Positions 7,626 to 16,759 are shown, counted from the stretch's first letter. The stretch is 64,000 nucleotides of DNA from Pseudarthrobacter phenanthrenivorans (GCF_000813845.1 NZ_JWTB01000004.1:62001-126000), one strand, 5' to 3'. The notes: a model not told the origin generated them from the sequence alone. Translations and numbers: made by a program.

Positions 7626-9293
7626 TGCCTCAGGACAGGGCCCGCTGCTGAACGAAGACCTCTTCCACATGGCTCCGTTCTCTGCATGGCTCGGTTCTCT
7701 AATTGGGATCCGTTGCTTGATTTTGCTGCGCACGCGAGGCAGGAACCCGGGAGGCCAGTGGGGTGGCTCCCAGTCCTGGTGTTCGCTGGCGTAATAGCGG
7801 CCTGTGGGTGAGGTCCAGCCGGGTGGTTCGTTCTTAGTCGCGGGGGTGGGTGTCCAGCCCGTGGTGTGGCGTAGTTTGTGGTGTTTTGGGCAGGGTTGTC
7901 CCAGGTTGCTGATTCCGGTGGTGCCGCCGTTGGCCCACGCGAGGAGGTGGTCGGCCTCGTTGTCGAGGGAGTGGTTGCTGCAGCCGGGGAACGGGCATTT
8001 GCCGTCCCGCAACCTTAGCCAGGCCCGCATGGCTTTCGTGAGGCGGTAGCTGGTCCTGCCGATCTCCAGCGGCGCCCCGTCCCGCGGGTCAACCAGGACC
8101 CGGTGGAACGACTCGGCACCGGAGGCCACCAGTTCCCGGGCCATCGAGGCCGGGATGGGACCGTACCCGTCCAGCATTGCCGGTTCATCGGCCAGGCCCA
8201 GCAACGAGAACACGGGAACGGTGACCAGCACCTGCGCCCTTATTGATGTCGGCGGTAAATCTGTTTCTTCAACGCTGCCCGCAGCGGTAAGGCAGTCTCC
8301 CCCGCCGCTGCTGTCGCTGTGGCGGGCCCGGGCGCCACAGGCCGTGGCGGGGGAAGCATCCGTGCCGGTGGAAGTCGTGCTGGCATCCCTGCCGGCGGGA
8401 GCCCCGCTGACGCCCGTGCTGGCTGCCGTCATGTGGGCGTTCGCGCCGCCTGCCGTCCCGTGGGCGTCCGTGCGGTCTGGTGTGCAGCCGCCCAGGACAG
8501 TGGCAGCAAACAGGTCCGCGCGGAGCTGGGTCAGGGTCCGGGTCTCGTCTGGCCCCTGCAGGGACCGGGCCACGGCGGTGAGCCGGTTCCACCCGGCAAG
8601 CGCCTGGTCCGCGGGCAGGCACGCAGACAGCCAGGCCATTCCGTCCCGGTCCGGCCGGAACTCCACCCGCCGCTCCACCACCCCTTTGTCGTGTCGCGTC
8701 TCGATGCTCTCGGCGTGGTGGCGTTCCCGCCAGGACCGGGCCTTGGCCCGGAACCGGTGCGCCGGCAACTGACCGGCGGGGCACCCCCGCGCCGGGTCTG
8801 GGGCGTCGGGGTCCAGGAAATGGGATTCCAACGCCGCAGCCCCGGCAGCATCCAGGCCAGCGGTTTCATCGGCCATCACCACCGCGTGCTGCCATGAGAT
8901 CGTCCCGGCCTGCAGCCCCGCAAGGGTCCGCGGCAATGAGGAAACAACGGCGTGCGAGGTGGCCAGGAACGACCCCGCGGCCCGCGGCCCCAGCGCCAGC
9001 ACACACCCGATCTCGGCCGTGACCGCCATCTCCTGCGCCACCACCGGCGTGTCCGGTCCCGCCACGGCAAAGGCTGACTCCGTGTACGTTACCGCTGCCT
9101 TCGCCTTCAACCCAGCGAACCCGGCCTCCACCTCCCGCGCACCAGCCAGAATCTCCAGGCACCCATCCGCCAACCCAGCCAACGGATCAGCCGCCGAAAA
9201 CGGCACCGCACCGGCCCCATCCAGCTCAGCATTCAGCACAGCAAGGGCCGCCCGGATATCCCCGAACGCCTTCACCACCGCCGCTGTCCCCAT
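7593..9293 (-). CDS. HNH endonuclease domain protein, DUF222 (13E12 repeat) family
   Basis: About 566 residues. The N-terminal about 330 residues match the DUF222/13E12-type domain common in actinobacteria, with the conserved RARSWRERHH segment and EFRPDRDGMAWL. A low-complexity Ala/Thr/Ser linker follows. The C-terminus is an HNH nuclease motif: LRDGKCPFPGC, then NEADHLLAWANGG, then CPKHHKLRHTTGW. The two Cys near the HNH are probably structural zinc ligands. These genes are multicopy and often sit at variable sites; the biological role is unsettled. The ATG at 9293 was chosen because the upstream extension covers the divergent promoter. Confidence 0.88.
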   Translation of the reverse strand: MGTAAVVKAFGDIRAALAVLNAELDGAGAVPFSAADPLAGLADGCLEILAGAREVEAGFAGLKAKAAVTYTESAFAVAGPDTPVVAQEMAVTAEIGCVLALGPRAAGSFLATSHAVVSSLPRTLAGLQAGTISWQHAVVMADETAGLDAAGAAALESHFLDPDAPDPARGCPAGQLPAHRFRAKARSWRERHHAESIETRHDKGVVERRVEFRPDRDGMAWLSACLPADQALAGWNRLTAVARSLQGPDETRTLTQLRADLFAATVLGGCTPDRTDAHGTAGGANAHMTAASTGVSGAPAGRDASTTSTGTDASPATACGARARHSDSSGGGDCLTAAGSVEETDLPPTSIRAQVLVTVPVFSLLGLADEPAMLDGYGPIPASMARELVASGAESFHRVLVDPRDGAPLEIGRTSYRLTKAMRAWLRLRDGKCPFPGCSNHSLDNEADHLLAWANGGTTGISNLGQPCPKHHKLRHTTGWTPTPATKNEPPGWTSPTGRYYASEHQDWEPPHWPPGFLPRVRSKIKQRIPIREPSHAENGAMWKRSSFSSGPCPEANDAGSHVPPN

Positions 9294-9390
9294 AAACCCA
9301 TCATCGCAAGGGGGTCTGACAATCACAGGGCCCACGTACCTATCCCCGCCGCGGATCCCGGCCCCCGGCCCCCGGCAACAGAATCCATGT

Positions 9391-9419
9391 TTGCGTGAAT
9401 ACATCGTCGGCTGTACTTT
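9391..9419 (+). promoter_or_regulatory. Promoter and operator of the metal-efflux operon
   Basis: A -35 TTGCGT (9391-9396), 17-bp spacer and -10 TACTTT (9414-9419) end 7 nt before the cmtR-like ATG. An inverted repeat TACA-N8-TGTA (9400-9415) lies in the spacer, where a bound ArsR/SmtB dimer would block RNA polymerase. The position fits autoregulation with metal-induced derepression. Confidence 0.55.
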
Positions 9420-9426
9420 TGGGGAC

Positions 9427-9753
9427 ATGCAGACCGTCACGCAGGCTCCGGTGCTGGCCCGTTTTGGCTATGCGGTATCGGACCCCACCCGCGCCCGTGT
9501 CCTCCTGGCCCTCGCGGAAGCGCCGTCCTATCCCTCGGATCTGGCGGACAGCCTGGGTGTCTCCCGGCAGAGCATGTCCAACCATCTGACCTGCCTGCGC
9601 GGCTGCGGCCTGGTGGTTGCCGTCCCCGACGGCCGGCGCAGCCGGTACGAACTGGCCGACGCGCGGATCGGCCATGCCATCAAGGACCTGATCAACGTTG
9701 TCCTGGCCGTGGATCCGGCCTGCTGCGCCCCCGACGGAGAGTGCCTGGCATGA
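9427..9753 (+). CDS. CmtR-like ArsR/SmtB family metal sensor
   Basis: A 108-residue winged-helix repressor. The recognition helix region reads SLGVSRQSMSNHLTCLRGCG. The cysteine pair in LTCLRGCGLV matches the C57/C61 metal site of mycobacterial CmtR (Cd/Pb sensing), and the C-terminal tail DPACCAPDGEC supplies further thiol ligands like CmtR Cys102. It should repress its own operon until a soft metal binds. ATG 9427 is preceded by a -10-like hexamer and a GGGGA tract. Its TGA stop overlaps the next ATG (ATGA at 9750), so it is translationally coupled to the transporter. The exact metal is an inference. Confidence 0.88.
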   Translation: MQTVTQAPVLARFGYAVSDPTRARVLLALAEAPSYPSDLADSLGVSRQSMSNHLTCLRGCGLVVAVPDGRRSRYELADARIGHAIKDLINVVLAVDPACCAPDGECLA

Positions 9754-10628
9754 CCACCGCCCTCTACCTTCCCACCATGGAACGCCGCCGGGTACTTAGC
9801 CGGCGGATCAGGCTTTTCGCGGCCGCGACCATCACCTACAACATCATCGAAGCGGTTGTGGCGTTGTGGGCCGGCGGCACCGCGGACTCCTCAGCCCTGA
9901 TCGGCTTCGGGCTGGATTCCATCATCGAAGTGGCATCGGCCGTGGCCCTGTCCTGGCAATTTTCCGCCAAGGATCCGGAGCGCCGGGAACACCTGACCCT
10001 GCGGATCATCGCAGTTTCGTTCTTCGCCCTGGCCGCGTTCGTGGCCGTCGACGCCATTCGATCCCTGGCTGGTGCGGGTGAAGCGCAGCACTCCGTGCCG
10101 GGCATCGTGATCGCGGCCCTGAGCCTGGCCGTCATGCCGGTCCTGTCCTGGGCACAGCGGCGTGCAGGACGTGAACTCGGTTCACGGACGGCCGTGGCGG
10201 ATTCCAAGCAGACCCTGCTCTGCACCTACCTTTCTGCTGTGCTTTTGGTGGGCTTGGTCCTGAACAGCACCCTGGGCTGGTGGTGGGCCGACGCCGGAGC
10301 GGCACTGGTGATCGCCGGCATCGCCCTCCGCGAAGGCGTCAACGCCTGGCGCGGGGACGCGTGCTGCGCGGTTCCCCACGCCGCGGACCTCGGCGGACAG
10401 GAGGACGCGTGCTGCGCCGCTCCCGGCGCCGCAGCAGCCGGCGACCCGACAGACACCTGCTGCACCGCACCCCACACCGCAGCACCCGCCAAAGCAGAAG
10501 ACCCCGGCGAAGCGGCCACGCTTCCAGGGACCACAGAAGGGGACGGCTGCTGCCCGGACTGCTCCAGCACGGCGGCCACGTCCGCCAAACACGAACCGCT
10601 GGGCCTGCCGATCGTCCGGAAGGGCTGA
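9750..10628 (+). CDS. CDF cation efflux transporter with Cys-rich C-terminal tail
   Basis: About 292 residues. Six membrane helices occupy residues 15-200; the aspartates expected at the transport site are in IGFGLDSIIE (helix 2) and WWADAGAAL (helix 5/6). In place of the usual folded cytoplasmic domain, residues about 205-280 form a tail with repeated cysteine pairs (GDACCAVPH, EDACCAAPG, TDTCCTAPH, DGCCPDC), a likely soft-metal binding or delivery segment. I chose ATG 9750 (overlapping the sensor stop) over GTG 9741. Co-transcription with a CmtR-like sensor suggests Cd, Pb or Zn export. Confidence 0.88.
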   Translation: MTTALYLPTMERRRVLSRRIRLFAAATITYNIIEAVVALWAGGTADSSALIGFGLDSIIEVASAVALSWQFSAKDPERREHLTLRIIAVSFFALAAFVAVDAIRSLAGAGEAQHSVPGIVIAALSLAVMPVLSWAQRRAGRELGSRTAVADSKQTLLCTYLSAVLLVGLVLNSTLGWWWADAGAALVIAGIALREGVNAWRGDACCAVPHAADLGGQEDACCAAPGAAAAGDPTDTCCTAPHTAAPAKAEDPGEAATLPGTTEGDGCCPDCSSTAATSAKHEPLGLPIVRKG

Positions 10629-10631
10629 CCG

Positions 10632-11552
10632 GTGGGCAGCGGCCACAACCACAGCCACAGCGCGGACGCCCACAGCCAGCGGGGCAAACTCCTGCTGGTT
10701 TTCGCCATCACGTTCACGGTGATGGTGGCCGAAGTCGTCGGCACGGTCCTTACTGGGAGCCTGGCGCTGCTGGCCGACGCGGGACACATGTTCACCGATT
10801 CGGCCGGGCTGCTCATTGCGGTGATTGCGGCGTCACTGGCCCTGAAACCCGCCACCTACAAGCGCACGTGGGGGTACAAGAGGGCTGAGATCATCGCAGC
10901 AGCCGGCCAGGCCGCACTGCTGCTGGGCGTCGGCGGATTCGTCATTGTCGAGGGAATCCGCCGCCTGGTTGAACCACCCGAGGTTGGTGGGCCGCTGATG
11001 CTGTGGTTCGGCGTCGTGGGCCTGGCTGGCAACGCGGTGGGACTGCTGGTGCTCGCTTCCGCGCGCCACCACAGCTTCAACATGAAGGCGGCCTTCCTCG
11101 AGGTGCTCAACGACGCCCTCGGCTCAATCGCGGTGATCGTGGCCGCGCTGGTTATTGCGCTGACCGGATGGACCCGGGCGGACGCCGTCGTCTCGCTGCT
11201 CATCGGCGTGCTGATCATTCCCCGGACACTGAAACTGCTCCGGGACACCGTGAACGTGCTGATGGAGAGCACTCCCCCGGGCCTTGACCTGTCCGAGGTC
11301 CGACGGCACATCCTGGCGCTCCCGCATGTCATCGACGTGCATGACCTGCATGCCTCCCTGGTCGCCTCAGGCGTCCCCGTGCTCTCCGCGCATGTCACCG
11401 TCCAGGATGAGTGCATGCGCGACGGGCACTCGACCACCATCCTGGCCGACCTGCAGCGCTGTGTTGCCCAGGACTTTGACGTCAGCGTCGAGCACTCCAC
11501 CTTCCAGATCGAACCCGCAGCCCACCGCGACCAGGAAAGCATCCCGCACTGA
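10632..11552 (+). CDS. CDF zinc/cadmium efflux transporter (CzcD/ZitB type)
   Basis: A 306-residue cation diffusion facilitator exchanging Zn or Cd for protons. The N-terminus has a short His motif (GHNHSHSADAHS). Helix 2 carries the transport-site LLADAGHMFTDSAGL (HxxxD), helix 5 the EVLNDALGS motif, and the C-terminal about 90 residues form the regular cytoplasmic domain (HVIDVHDLHASLVASGVPVL). The start is GTG 10632 with AAGGG upstream, 3 bp after the preceding gene, so this is the third gene of the metal operon. It is a separate subfamily from its neighbour, which lacks this C-terminal domain. Confidence 0.92.
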   Translation: MGSGHNHSHSADAHSQRGKLLLVFAITFTVMVAEVVGTVLTGSLALLADAGHMFTDSAGLLIAVIAASLALKPATYKRTWGYKRAEIIAAAGQAALLLGVGGFVIVEGIRRLVEPPEVGGPLMLWFGVVGLAGNAVGLLVLASARHHSFNMKAAFLEVLNDALGSIAVIVAALVIALTGWTRADAVVSLLIGVLIIPRTLKLLRDTVNVLMESTPPGLDLSEVRRHILALPHVIDVHDLHASLVASGVPVLSAHVTVQDECMRDGHSTTILADLQRCVAQDFDVSVEHSTFQIEPAAHRDQESIPH

Positions 11553-11644
11553 CGGCGCAGCCGCGCCAGCGGCACCCAAGCCGCCTGCCGCCGTCGGCCC
11601 CGAACACTGTGACACCGCACGCCGGCAGGTCCCCGCTCCCCGCC

Positions 11645-12814
11645 CTACGCCGGCACGGACTCCTTGGCCCGTTCCGGGGCGGAAGGCACGACGGCGGGAT
11701 CCAGCCTTTTGTTGGCCCAGCGGCGGAGCGGCCGCTCCACGCAGCGGAAGGACGCGTAGGCCAGCAGCACGGTGAGGGCGGCGGTCAGGGCGATGCGGAC
11801 GGGAAGGTCCGGGATGAGGGGCATCAGCAGCAGGTAGACGGGCAGGTGCCAGAGATACAGGCCGTAGGACAGGTCGCGGCCGGGGCGCGCCAGCCACGGA
11901 TGGCTGAGGAGGCGCGACAGGAAACCGGCCGGCTGCAGGACCAGGGAGCCGATGAGGATTGCGGCCAGCAGCGCGAGCACCGTGGGGCCGGCCGTCCAGA
12001 ACGCGGTGAACCACGGGCCGGGAGTGTCCGGTTCCTTGAGCAGGAACAGCGCTGCCACCAGCGCGAGGCCGGCGGGGGCAGCGGCCCAGCGGGCTGCGGA
12101 CACGAGGACGGTGTGGAGCCGGGAGCCCTGGCGTACAGCGGTGAACAGCAGGGCAAGGGCGCAGCCGACCAGGAGTTCATCGGCCCGGGTGTCCGGTCCG
12201 TTGTAGATCCGGTCCAGCGGTTCGCCGGCAGTGACCAGCAGGAACCGGTTCAGCACGAACGCCCCAGCCAGGGCCACCGTGGCCAGGGCTGCCGTGCGGA
12301 TCTTCCAAAAGCGGAGCATCACCAGCAGGAGCACCGGCCACACCAGGTAGAACTGTTCCTCCACGGCGAGGGTCCAGGTGGGCCCCAGTGTTTCACCGGC
12401 AATCGAGTCGCCGAAAAAGCCAAAGTGCGCCAGGTTCATCACGTAGGCGGCCGCCGGCAGGACAAACCCGGCCTGGCCGCCCCAGCCCGACCCGGGAAAC
12501 ACAAGACCGGTGGCCACAATCACCGCGCAGAGCGCCAGGAGCGCAGGCCACAGCCGGGCCAGCCGCTTGGCATAGAAGATGCCGAGATGGAGCCTGCCGG
12601 TGGCAAGGCGCTCCTTCATAATCAGCAGGGTGATCACGAAGCCGCTGAGCGTGAAGAACACATCCACGCCGATGGATCCGCCAGGCATGGAATCGGTGGC
12701 GGTATGGAAAAAGAACACGCCCGCCACGGCGATGGTCCGGAGCCCGTCCAGGGCATGCTTGCGCCCGGCGATGACCCCTGCTCCGGGTGCCGAGGGCCTT
12801 CCTGATGCTGACAC
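11645..12814 (-). CDS. Acyltransferase family 3 (OafA/YrhL-like) membrane protein
   Basis: About 389 residues with roughly ten membrane helices. Family hallmarks are LDGLRTIAVAGVFFFH (catalytic His in helix 1) and GVDVFFTLSGFVITLLIMKE. Such proteins O-acetylate peptidoglycan, capsule, glycolipids or antibiotics using cytoplasmic acetyl-CoA. No C-terminal SGNH domain is present; the protein ends with a short charged tail. I chose GTG 12814 with GAGGAT upstream; the frame stays open to 12985, but that segment reads like non-coding DNA. A TATATA element lies about 40 bp upstream on this strand. The target glycan is unknown. Confidence 0.9.
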   Translation of the reverse strand: MSASGRPSAPGAGVIAGRKHALDGLRTIAVAGVFFFHTATDSMPGGSIGVDVFFTLSGFVITLLIMKERLATGRLHLGIFYAKRLARLWPALLALCAVIVATGLVFPGSGWGGQAGFVLPAAAYVMNLAHFGFFGDSIAGETLGPTWTLAVEEQFYLVWPVLLLVMLRFWKIRTAALATVALAGAFVLNRFLLVTAGEPLDRIYNGPDTRADELLVGCALALLFTAVRQGSRLHTVLVSAARWAAAPAGLALVAALFLLKEPDTPGPWFTAFWTAGPTVLALLAAILIGSLVLQPAGFLSRLLSHPWLARPGRDLSYGLYLWHLPVYLLLMPLIPDLPVRIALTAALTVLLAYASFRCVERPLRRWANKRLDPAVVPSAPERAKESVPA

Positions 12815-12969
12815 TTTTCCGCTGCTTATCCTCAAAACCACTAAGCAAGCATATATAACGTTTCCATAACTGCGCTGGGTGGAGGCTGGGCGCCGGCTGA
12901 AACTGCGGCGTCCGTCGGCCCTTGTTTCCGGGTGGTTGGCGGCGCAGAACTGACGATGCTGCACCGGAG

Positions 12970-13169
12970 TCCGGGAGCCAGCCACGCTGCTGGCTCCCGG
13001 AGCGTAAGGCGTGGATGTGGCCCACCCCCGAAAACTGGTTTCCCTTGGGCCACATCCGCGCCGGCTATGAGGGCACGGCCGTGCCGGGAGGTGGCTGGTG
13101 CGTGGCAGGGGCGGTCATGGCTTGGTCCTTCGACGGCAACTGAAGGCCGTCTGCCTGACCCGGGGTCAG
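12970..13169. repeat. Cluster of successive hairpins in a gene-free interval
   Basis: The roughly 400-bp gap between the acyltransferase start and the monooxygenase stop holds four perfect inverted repeats: 12970-12982/12989-13001 (13 bp), 13010-13024/13046-13060 (15 bp, one G.T), 13132-13137/13146-13151 (6 bp) and 13155-13160/13164-13169 (6 bp). The first two are strong. They may terminate the monooxygenase transcript, or form a structured RNA or REP-like element. I see no gene in 12815-13219. Confidence 0.6.
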
Positions 13170-13219
13170 CTTACAAGACCCGCCGCCGCTGCAATAGGGG
13201 GTTCAGCCGTAGTTTTCGC

Positions 13220-14713
13220 TCAATTACCCCGTATTAATGGATTTGTGGCGGACGGCCCCGGTTCCTGGACGGGCCGGCCAAACCAGGAGGCAAGGGCATC
13301 CGCCAACCCGTCCGCAGAGCCTTCGCCCACCCACGCGACGTAGCCGTCCGGGCGGACCAGGACTGCCGCCGGGGCGGCGACCTTGCCCAGCACGGGAAGC
13401 TGCCACGCGCCGTCGTAGGTTGCGGTGACGTGCTCTACGCGCCCTGACCAACCGCCCGCCTCCAACGTTTGGCCGCCGAACTCCAGCAGCACCGGCCGGG
13501 CCCGGTGCAGCAGTTCGTAGACCCGCATGGAGCCGCGCGGGGTGGAGATGTCCAGGTCCGGCATCCGGCGGCCCAGCAGCGGGTGGCCCGTCCCAGGGTG
13601 GTAGGAAACGTCCACGCCGGAAATGAGTGCGGCGACCGGCGCGCCCGCCCCGTCGACCCGCAGGACCTCGTCGAGCAGTCCCCGCAGCGCCTCCTGCCGG
13701 GGGTCAGCTTTTTGGAAGAGGGACTGCGCCATGGTGTATCCCAGTGCCCTGGCCCCGGCGGGATGGCGCTCGGCATGGTAGGTGTCCAGCAGGCCTGCAC
13801 CTGAGATTCCCCGGACCACCTGCCCCAGCTTCCAGCCAAGGTTCACGGCGTCCTGCAGTCCCAGGCCGATGCCCAGCCCGCCGGTGGGTGAATGGACATG
13901 CGCGGCGTCACCGGCCAGCAGCACGCGGCCCTTCCGGTAGGACTCCGCCTGCCGGGTGGCATCGGTGAACCGTGACAGCCAGATGGGGCTGTGCACGCCG
14001 AAGTCAGTCCCGAACACGTCCGTGAGGGCCTGCCGCAGGTCCTCCATGGTGGGCTCGGCGGCCGGACCCAGAGCAGCCTCGGTGACCACTGCCCGCACGA
14101 TCCCGTTTCCCATCGGGTAGAGCCCGTGGATTCCGCGGGCGTCCACCTTCCCCTGCTGCGCGGGTTCCCCGGCAACCTTGACCTCGGCGATCAGGCTGCT
14201 GCGGGTCGCGTCCGGACCCGCCATGGGAATGCCGGCAGAGCGCCGCACCATGCTGCGCCCGCCGTCGGCGCCCACGACGTACCCGGCCCGCACCGGACCG
14301 GCGCCGGCAAGCTCAACGTCCACGCCGTCGTCGTCCGCGGAAACTCCGGTGACCTCCACGCCGCGCCTGATCTGCACCCCAAGCTCCTCCACCCACTCCA
14401 GCAGCAGCCGCTCGATATGGTTCTGGAACAGAGCCAGGGTGTAGGGGTGGCGCGTGGGCAGGCTGCCCAGGTCCAGCTGCGTGCCGCCAAAAGAGGCGGT
14501 CTGGACGGTCTTGCCTTCGGCGAGGAACCGTTCTGCGATGCCGCGCTGGTCCAGCAGCTCGATGCTCCTCGAATGGATCCCGCCGCCGCGCGACCCGGCC
14601 AGTTCCTGGGAAGGCCGCCGCTCCAGGACCAGAGCGTCCACTCCCGCCAGCCGGAGTTCCCCCGCCAGCATCAGCCCGGTGGGCCCGCTTCCCACAATCA
14701 CTACCTCGTGCAT
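13220..14713 (-). CDS. FAD-dependent aromatic monooxygenase (rifampicin monooxygenase-like)
   Basis: A 497-residue group A flavoprotein hydroxylase. The Rossmann GxGxxG is at residues 7-12 (VGSGPTGLMLAGEL), the DG motif is VVGADGGRSMVRR near residue 155, and the GD motif is VLLAGDAAHVHSPTGGLG near residue 275. A C-terminal thioredoxin-like domain follows (about 390-490), as in the PheA/RIF-monooxygenase group. It hydroxylates aromatic substrates with NAD(P)H and O2; polyketide or rifamycin-type antibiotics are possible substrates. ATG 14713 was chosen over upstream in-frame extension that overlaps the divergent DGPF gene leader. It is divergent from that gene. Confidence 0.9.
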   Translation of the reverse strand: MHEVVIVGSGPTGLMLAGELRLAGVDALVLERRPSQELAGSRGGGIHSRSIELLDQRGIAERFLAEGKTVQTASFGGTQLDLGSLPTRHPYTLALFQNHIERLLLEWVEELGVQIRRGVEVTGVSADDDGVDVELAGAGPVRAGYVVGADGGRSMVRRSAGIPMAGPDATRSSLIAEVKVAGEPAQQGKVDARGIHGLYPMGNGIVRAVVTEAALGPAAEPTMEDLRQALTDVFGTDFGVHSPIWLSRFTDATRQAESYRKGRVLLAGDAAHVHSPTGGLGIGLGLQDAVNLGWKLGQVVRGISGAGLLDTYHAERHPAGARALGYTMAQSLFQKADPRQEALRGLLDEVLRVDGAGAPVAALISGVDVSYHPGTGHPLLGRRMPDLDISTPRGSMRVYELLHRARPVLLEFGGQTLEAGGWSGRVEHVTATYDGAWQLPVLGKVAAPAAVLVRPDGYVAWVGEGSADGLADALASWFGRPVQEPGPSATNPLIRGN

Positions 14714-14907
14714 CCCAGCCTGTCCCCTCGTTCGTGGACCGCCAGTATGCGTCAGCCCCGGGCCCTTGCCGCAAGGCCCCCTGCGCGCGGTACCTTGGAA
14801 ATGGAAGGGGAATTTCCCTGGCGCTGTCGATCTCCGCTTCCCTTGTGCGTCGTATTGGTAGAGGCTCCAGTGAGGAGCCTTTGAAGCCAAGCGAACGGAG
14901 CACAAAG

Positions 14908-15243
14908 ATGTCCAAATACCTGATCCTGATCTACCAGGACGAGTCGGTGGCGAGGCAGGCCGAGGGCGAATCGATCAGCGCCAGCTACCAGGAATTCATG
15001 CAGCGCCGCGGTTCCGCCCTGCTCAGCGGAGCCGCGCTGCATCCCTCCTCCACGGCGACGTCCATCCGGCGTGACGGGGCCGGCGGCTTCCTGGTGACGG
15101 ACGGCCCGTTCATCGAGTCGAAGGAAACCCTGGGCGGCTACTACCTCATCGAGGCAGCAGACCTCGACGAGGCGATGGAGATCGCCAAGGAGGTTCCCGC
15201 CGGCGTCGGGGTAGAGGTATGGCCGGTGCGGGTGGTCAGCTGA
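14908..15243 (+). CDS. YCII-related DGPF-domain protein
   Basis: An 111-residue ferredoxin-like YCII-fold protein. It opens with a strand (SKYLILIYQDE) and carries the name-giving TDGPFIESKETLGGYYLIEA motif. These proteins are genetically tied to ECF42-type sigma factors, and here the sigma gene starts at its stop codon (TGATG). The role is unknown; the conserved acidic and His/Ser positions suggest ligand binding or a catalytic remnant. ATG 14908 has GGAG upstream at good spacing. Confidence 0.9.
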   Translation: MSKYLILIYQDESVARQAEGESISASYQEFMQRRGSALLSGAALHPSSTATSIRRDGAGGFLVTDGPFIESKETLGGYYLIEAADLDEAMEIAKEVPAGVGVEVWPVRVVS

Positions 15244-16496
15244 TGCAGCGGGCTGCCGGCACGGAGGTTGCCGCCGCGGTGGCGGATGCGCACCGCCGCG
15301 AGTGGGCCTTTGTGCTGGCGGCCACGGTGCGCGTGGCGGGTGACATCGACACCGCCGAGGAAGCCGTCCAGGACGCGTATGCCAGTGCGCTGTCGGCGTG
15401 GGGCTCGAGCGGGATTCCCGGGAATCCGGCGGCATGGCTGACCGTGACGGCCCGACGGCGGGCCCTGGACACGCGCCGGCGTGCGGCTACGGCGCAGCGG
15501 GCCCTGCCCAAGCTGCTGGACCCGGAGGAACGCGGCGGCAGCGGGCCTGACATCGGCGGACAGGAGATTCCGGACGACCGGCTCCGGCTGATCTTCACCT
15601 GCTGCCATCCGGCCCTGGCACTTGAGGCCCGGGTGGCGCTGACCCTCCGGCTGCTGTGTGGACTGTCCACCGCGGAGGTGGCGCGCGCGTTCCTTGTCCA
15701 GGAACCGACCATGGCAGCGCGGATCACCAGGGCAAAGAAGAAGATCGCTGCGGCGAACATCCCGTACCGCGTTCCGGCTGTTGCCGAGCTGCCTGGGCGG
15801 GTGGAGGCAGTCCTGTCGGTGGTCTACCTGGTGTACACCACGGGGCATACCGCCCCCTCGGGAGGTGACCTGATGCGCCGGGACCTGGCCGAGCGCGGCC
15901 TGGAGCTGGCAAGGATGCTGCGGGTCCTGTTGCCCCATGACGCCGATGTTGCGGGGCTCCTGGCCCTGATCCTCCTCACGGAGGCCAGGACCGCCGCCCG
16001 GGTGGACGGGCACCATGACGCCGTCCTGCTGGAGGACCAGGACCGGTCGAAATGGGACCGCCGGGCCATTGCGGAAGGCACGGCCCTCCTGCGTGAAGCT
16101 TTGGCATCGCGTCCGCCCGGCCGCTTCGCCCTCATGGCGGCCATCGCCGCTGTCCACGACGAGAGCGGCTCCTGGGCGGAGACCGACTGGGACGAAATCC
16201 TGGGCCTGTACAACCTGCTGATGGAACGGTGGCCCTCCCCGGTGGTCCGGCTGAACCGGGCCATTGCCCTCGGTTTCGCCGCTGGCCCCGCCGACGGGCT
16301 GGCTGAGCTCGACGCCCTGGGAGCCGAACCGCAGTTGGCGCGGTATCCGTACCTTTCTGCCGCCCGCGGCGAGTTCCTGGTCCGGCTGGGCCGCCTGGAG
16401 GAAGCGCGCACAGCGTTGGAGGAAGCCATGATCGTCACGGACAACGAAGCAGAACGCCGCAACCTCCGCAGCCGGCTGGACAGGCTGGCCCGCTAA
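15243..16496 (+). CDS. ECF42-type RNA polymerase sigma factor
   Basis: About 417 residues, far longer than a classic ECF sigma. Region 2 (about 10-75) includes VAGDIDTAEEAVQDAYASAL, and region 4 (about 105-165) includes FTCCHPALALEARVALTLR and STAEVARAFLVQEPTMAARI. The C-terminal 230 residues form a helical TPR-like extension (DUF6596 type) ending in a repeat with YPYLSAARGEFLVRLGRLEE. In ECF42 systems no anti-sigma is found and the C-terminal extension is needed for activity. The start is ATG 15243 (coupled to the DGPF gene) or ATG 15219. Confidence 0.92.
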   Translation: MQRAAGTEVAAAVADAHRREWAFVLAATVRVAGDIDTAEEAVQDAYASALSAWGSSGIPGNPAAWLTVTARRRALDTRRRAATAQRALPKLLDPEERGGSGPDIGGQEIPDDRLRLIFTCCHPALALEARVALTLRLLCGLSTAEVARAFLVQEPTMAARITRAKKKIAAANIPYRVPAVAELPGRVEAVLSVVYLVYTTGHTAPSGGDLMRRDLAERGLELARMLRVLLPHDADVAGLLALILLTEARTAARVDGHHDAVLLEDQDRSKWDRRAIAEGTALLREALASRPPGRFALMAAIAAVHDESGSWAETDWDEILGLYNLLMERWPSPVVRLNRAIALGFAAGPADGLAELDALGAEPQLARYPYLSAARGEFLVRLGRLEEARTALEEAMIVTDNEAERRNLRSRLDRLAR

Positions 16497-16512
16497 CCCC
16501 GGCGGGCAAGGG

Positions 16513-16538
16513 GAAAGCCCCTCCTAGGAGGGGCTTTC
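16513..16538 (+). terminator. Intrinsic terminator after the ECF sigma gene
   Basis: A perfect 12-bp stem (16513-16524 with 16527-16538) around TA, starting 16 bp after the stop. The stem ends in TTTC. Confidence 0.85.
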
Positions 16539-16697
16539 AACGTTATTGTCACTTGTCTTCAGGTAATGGTCAGCGGTGATGCACTCCCCCTTCCCGGACG
16601 CCCCGGCGCCCATCCGGACTATGACCTACATCACTTTAATAGGGCCCGGAGGTGGGGTAAAGGGGTTCCGTGCCAAAAAGTTGGAAAGACGTACGAC

Positions 16698-16727
16698 GCC
16701 GGCCTGCCGCCCGGGCGGGCAGCCGGC
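16698..16727 (-). terminator. Terminator of the GH16 gene
   Basis: Read on the minus strand, a GC-rich bulged hairpin (GCCGGC arms at the ends, CCCGCCCGGGCGG in the middle) begins about 33 bp after the GH16 stop and is followed by a T-rich run. Confidence 0.6.
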
Positions 16728-16759
16728 TTTCCAGGATGGACAGCCTGTGCCCCGGAACC

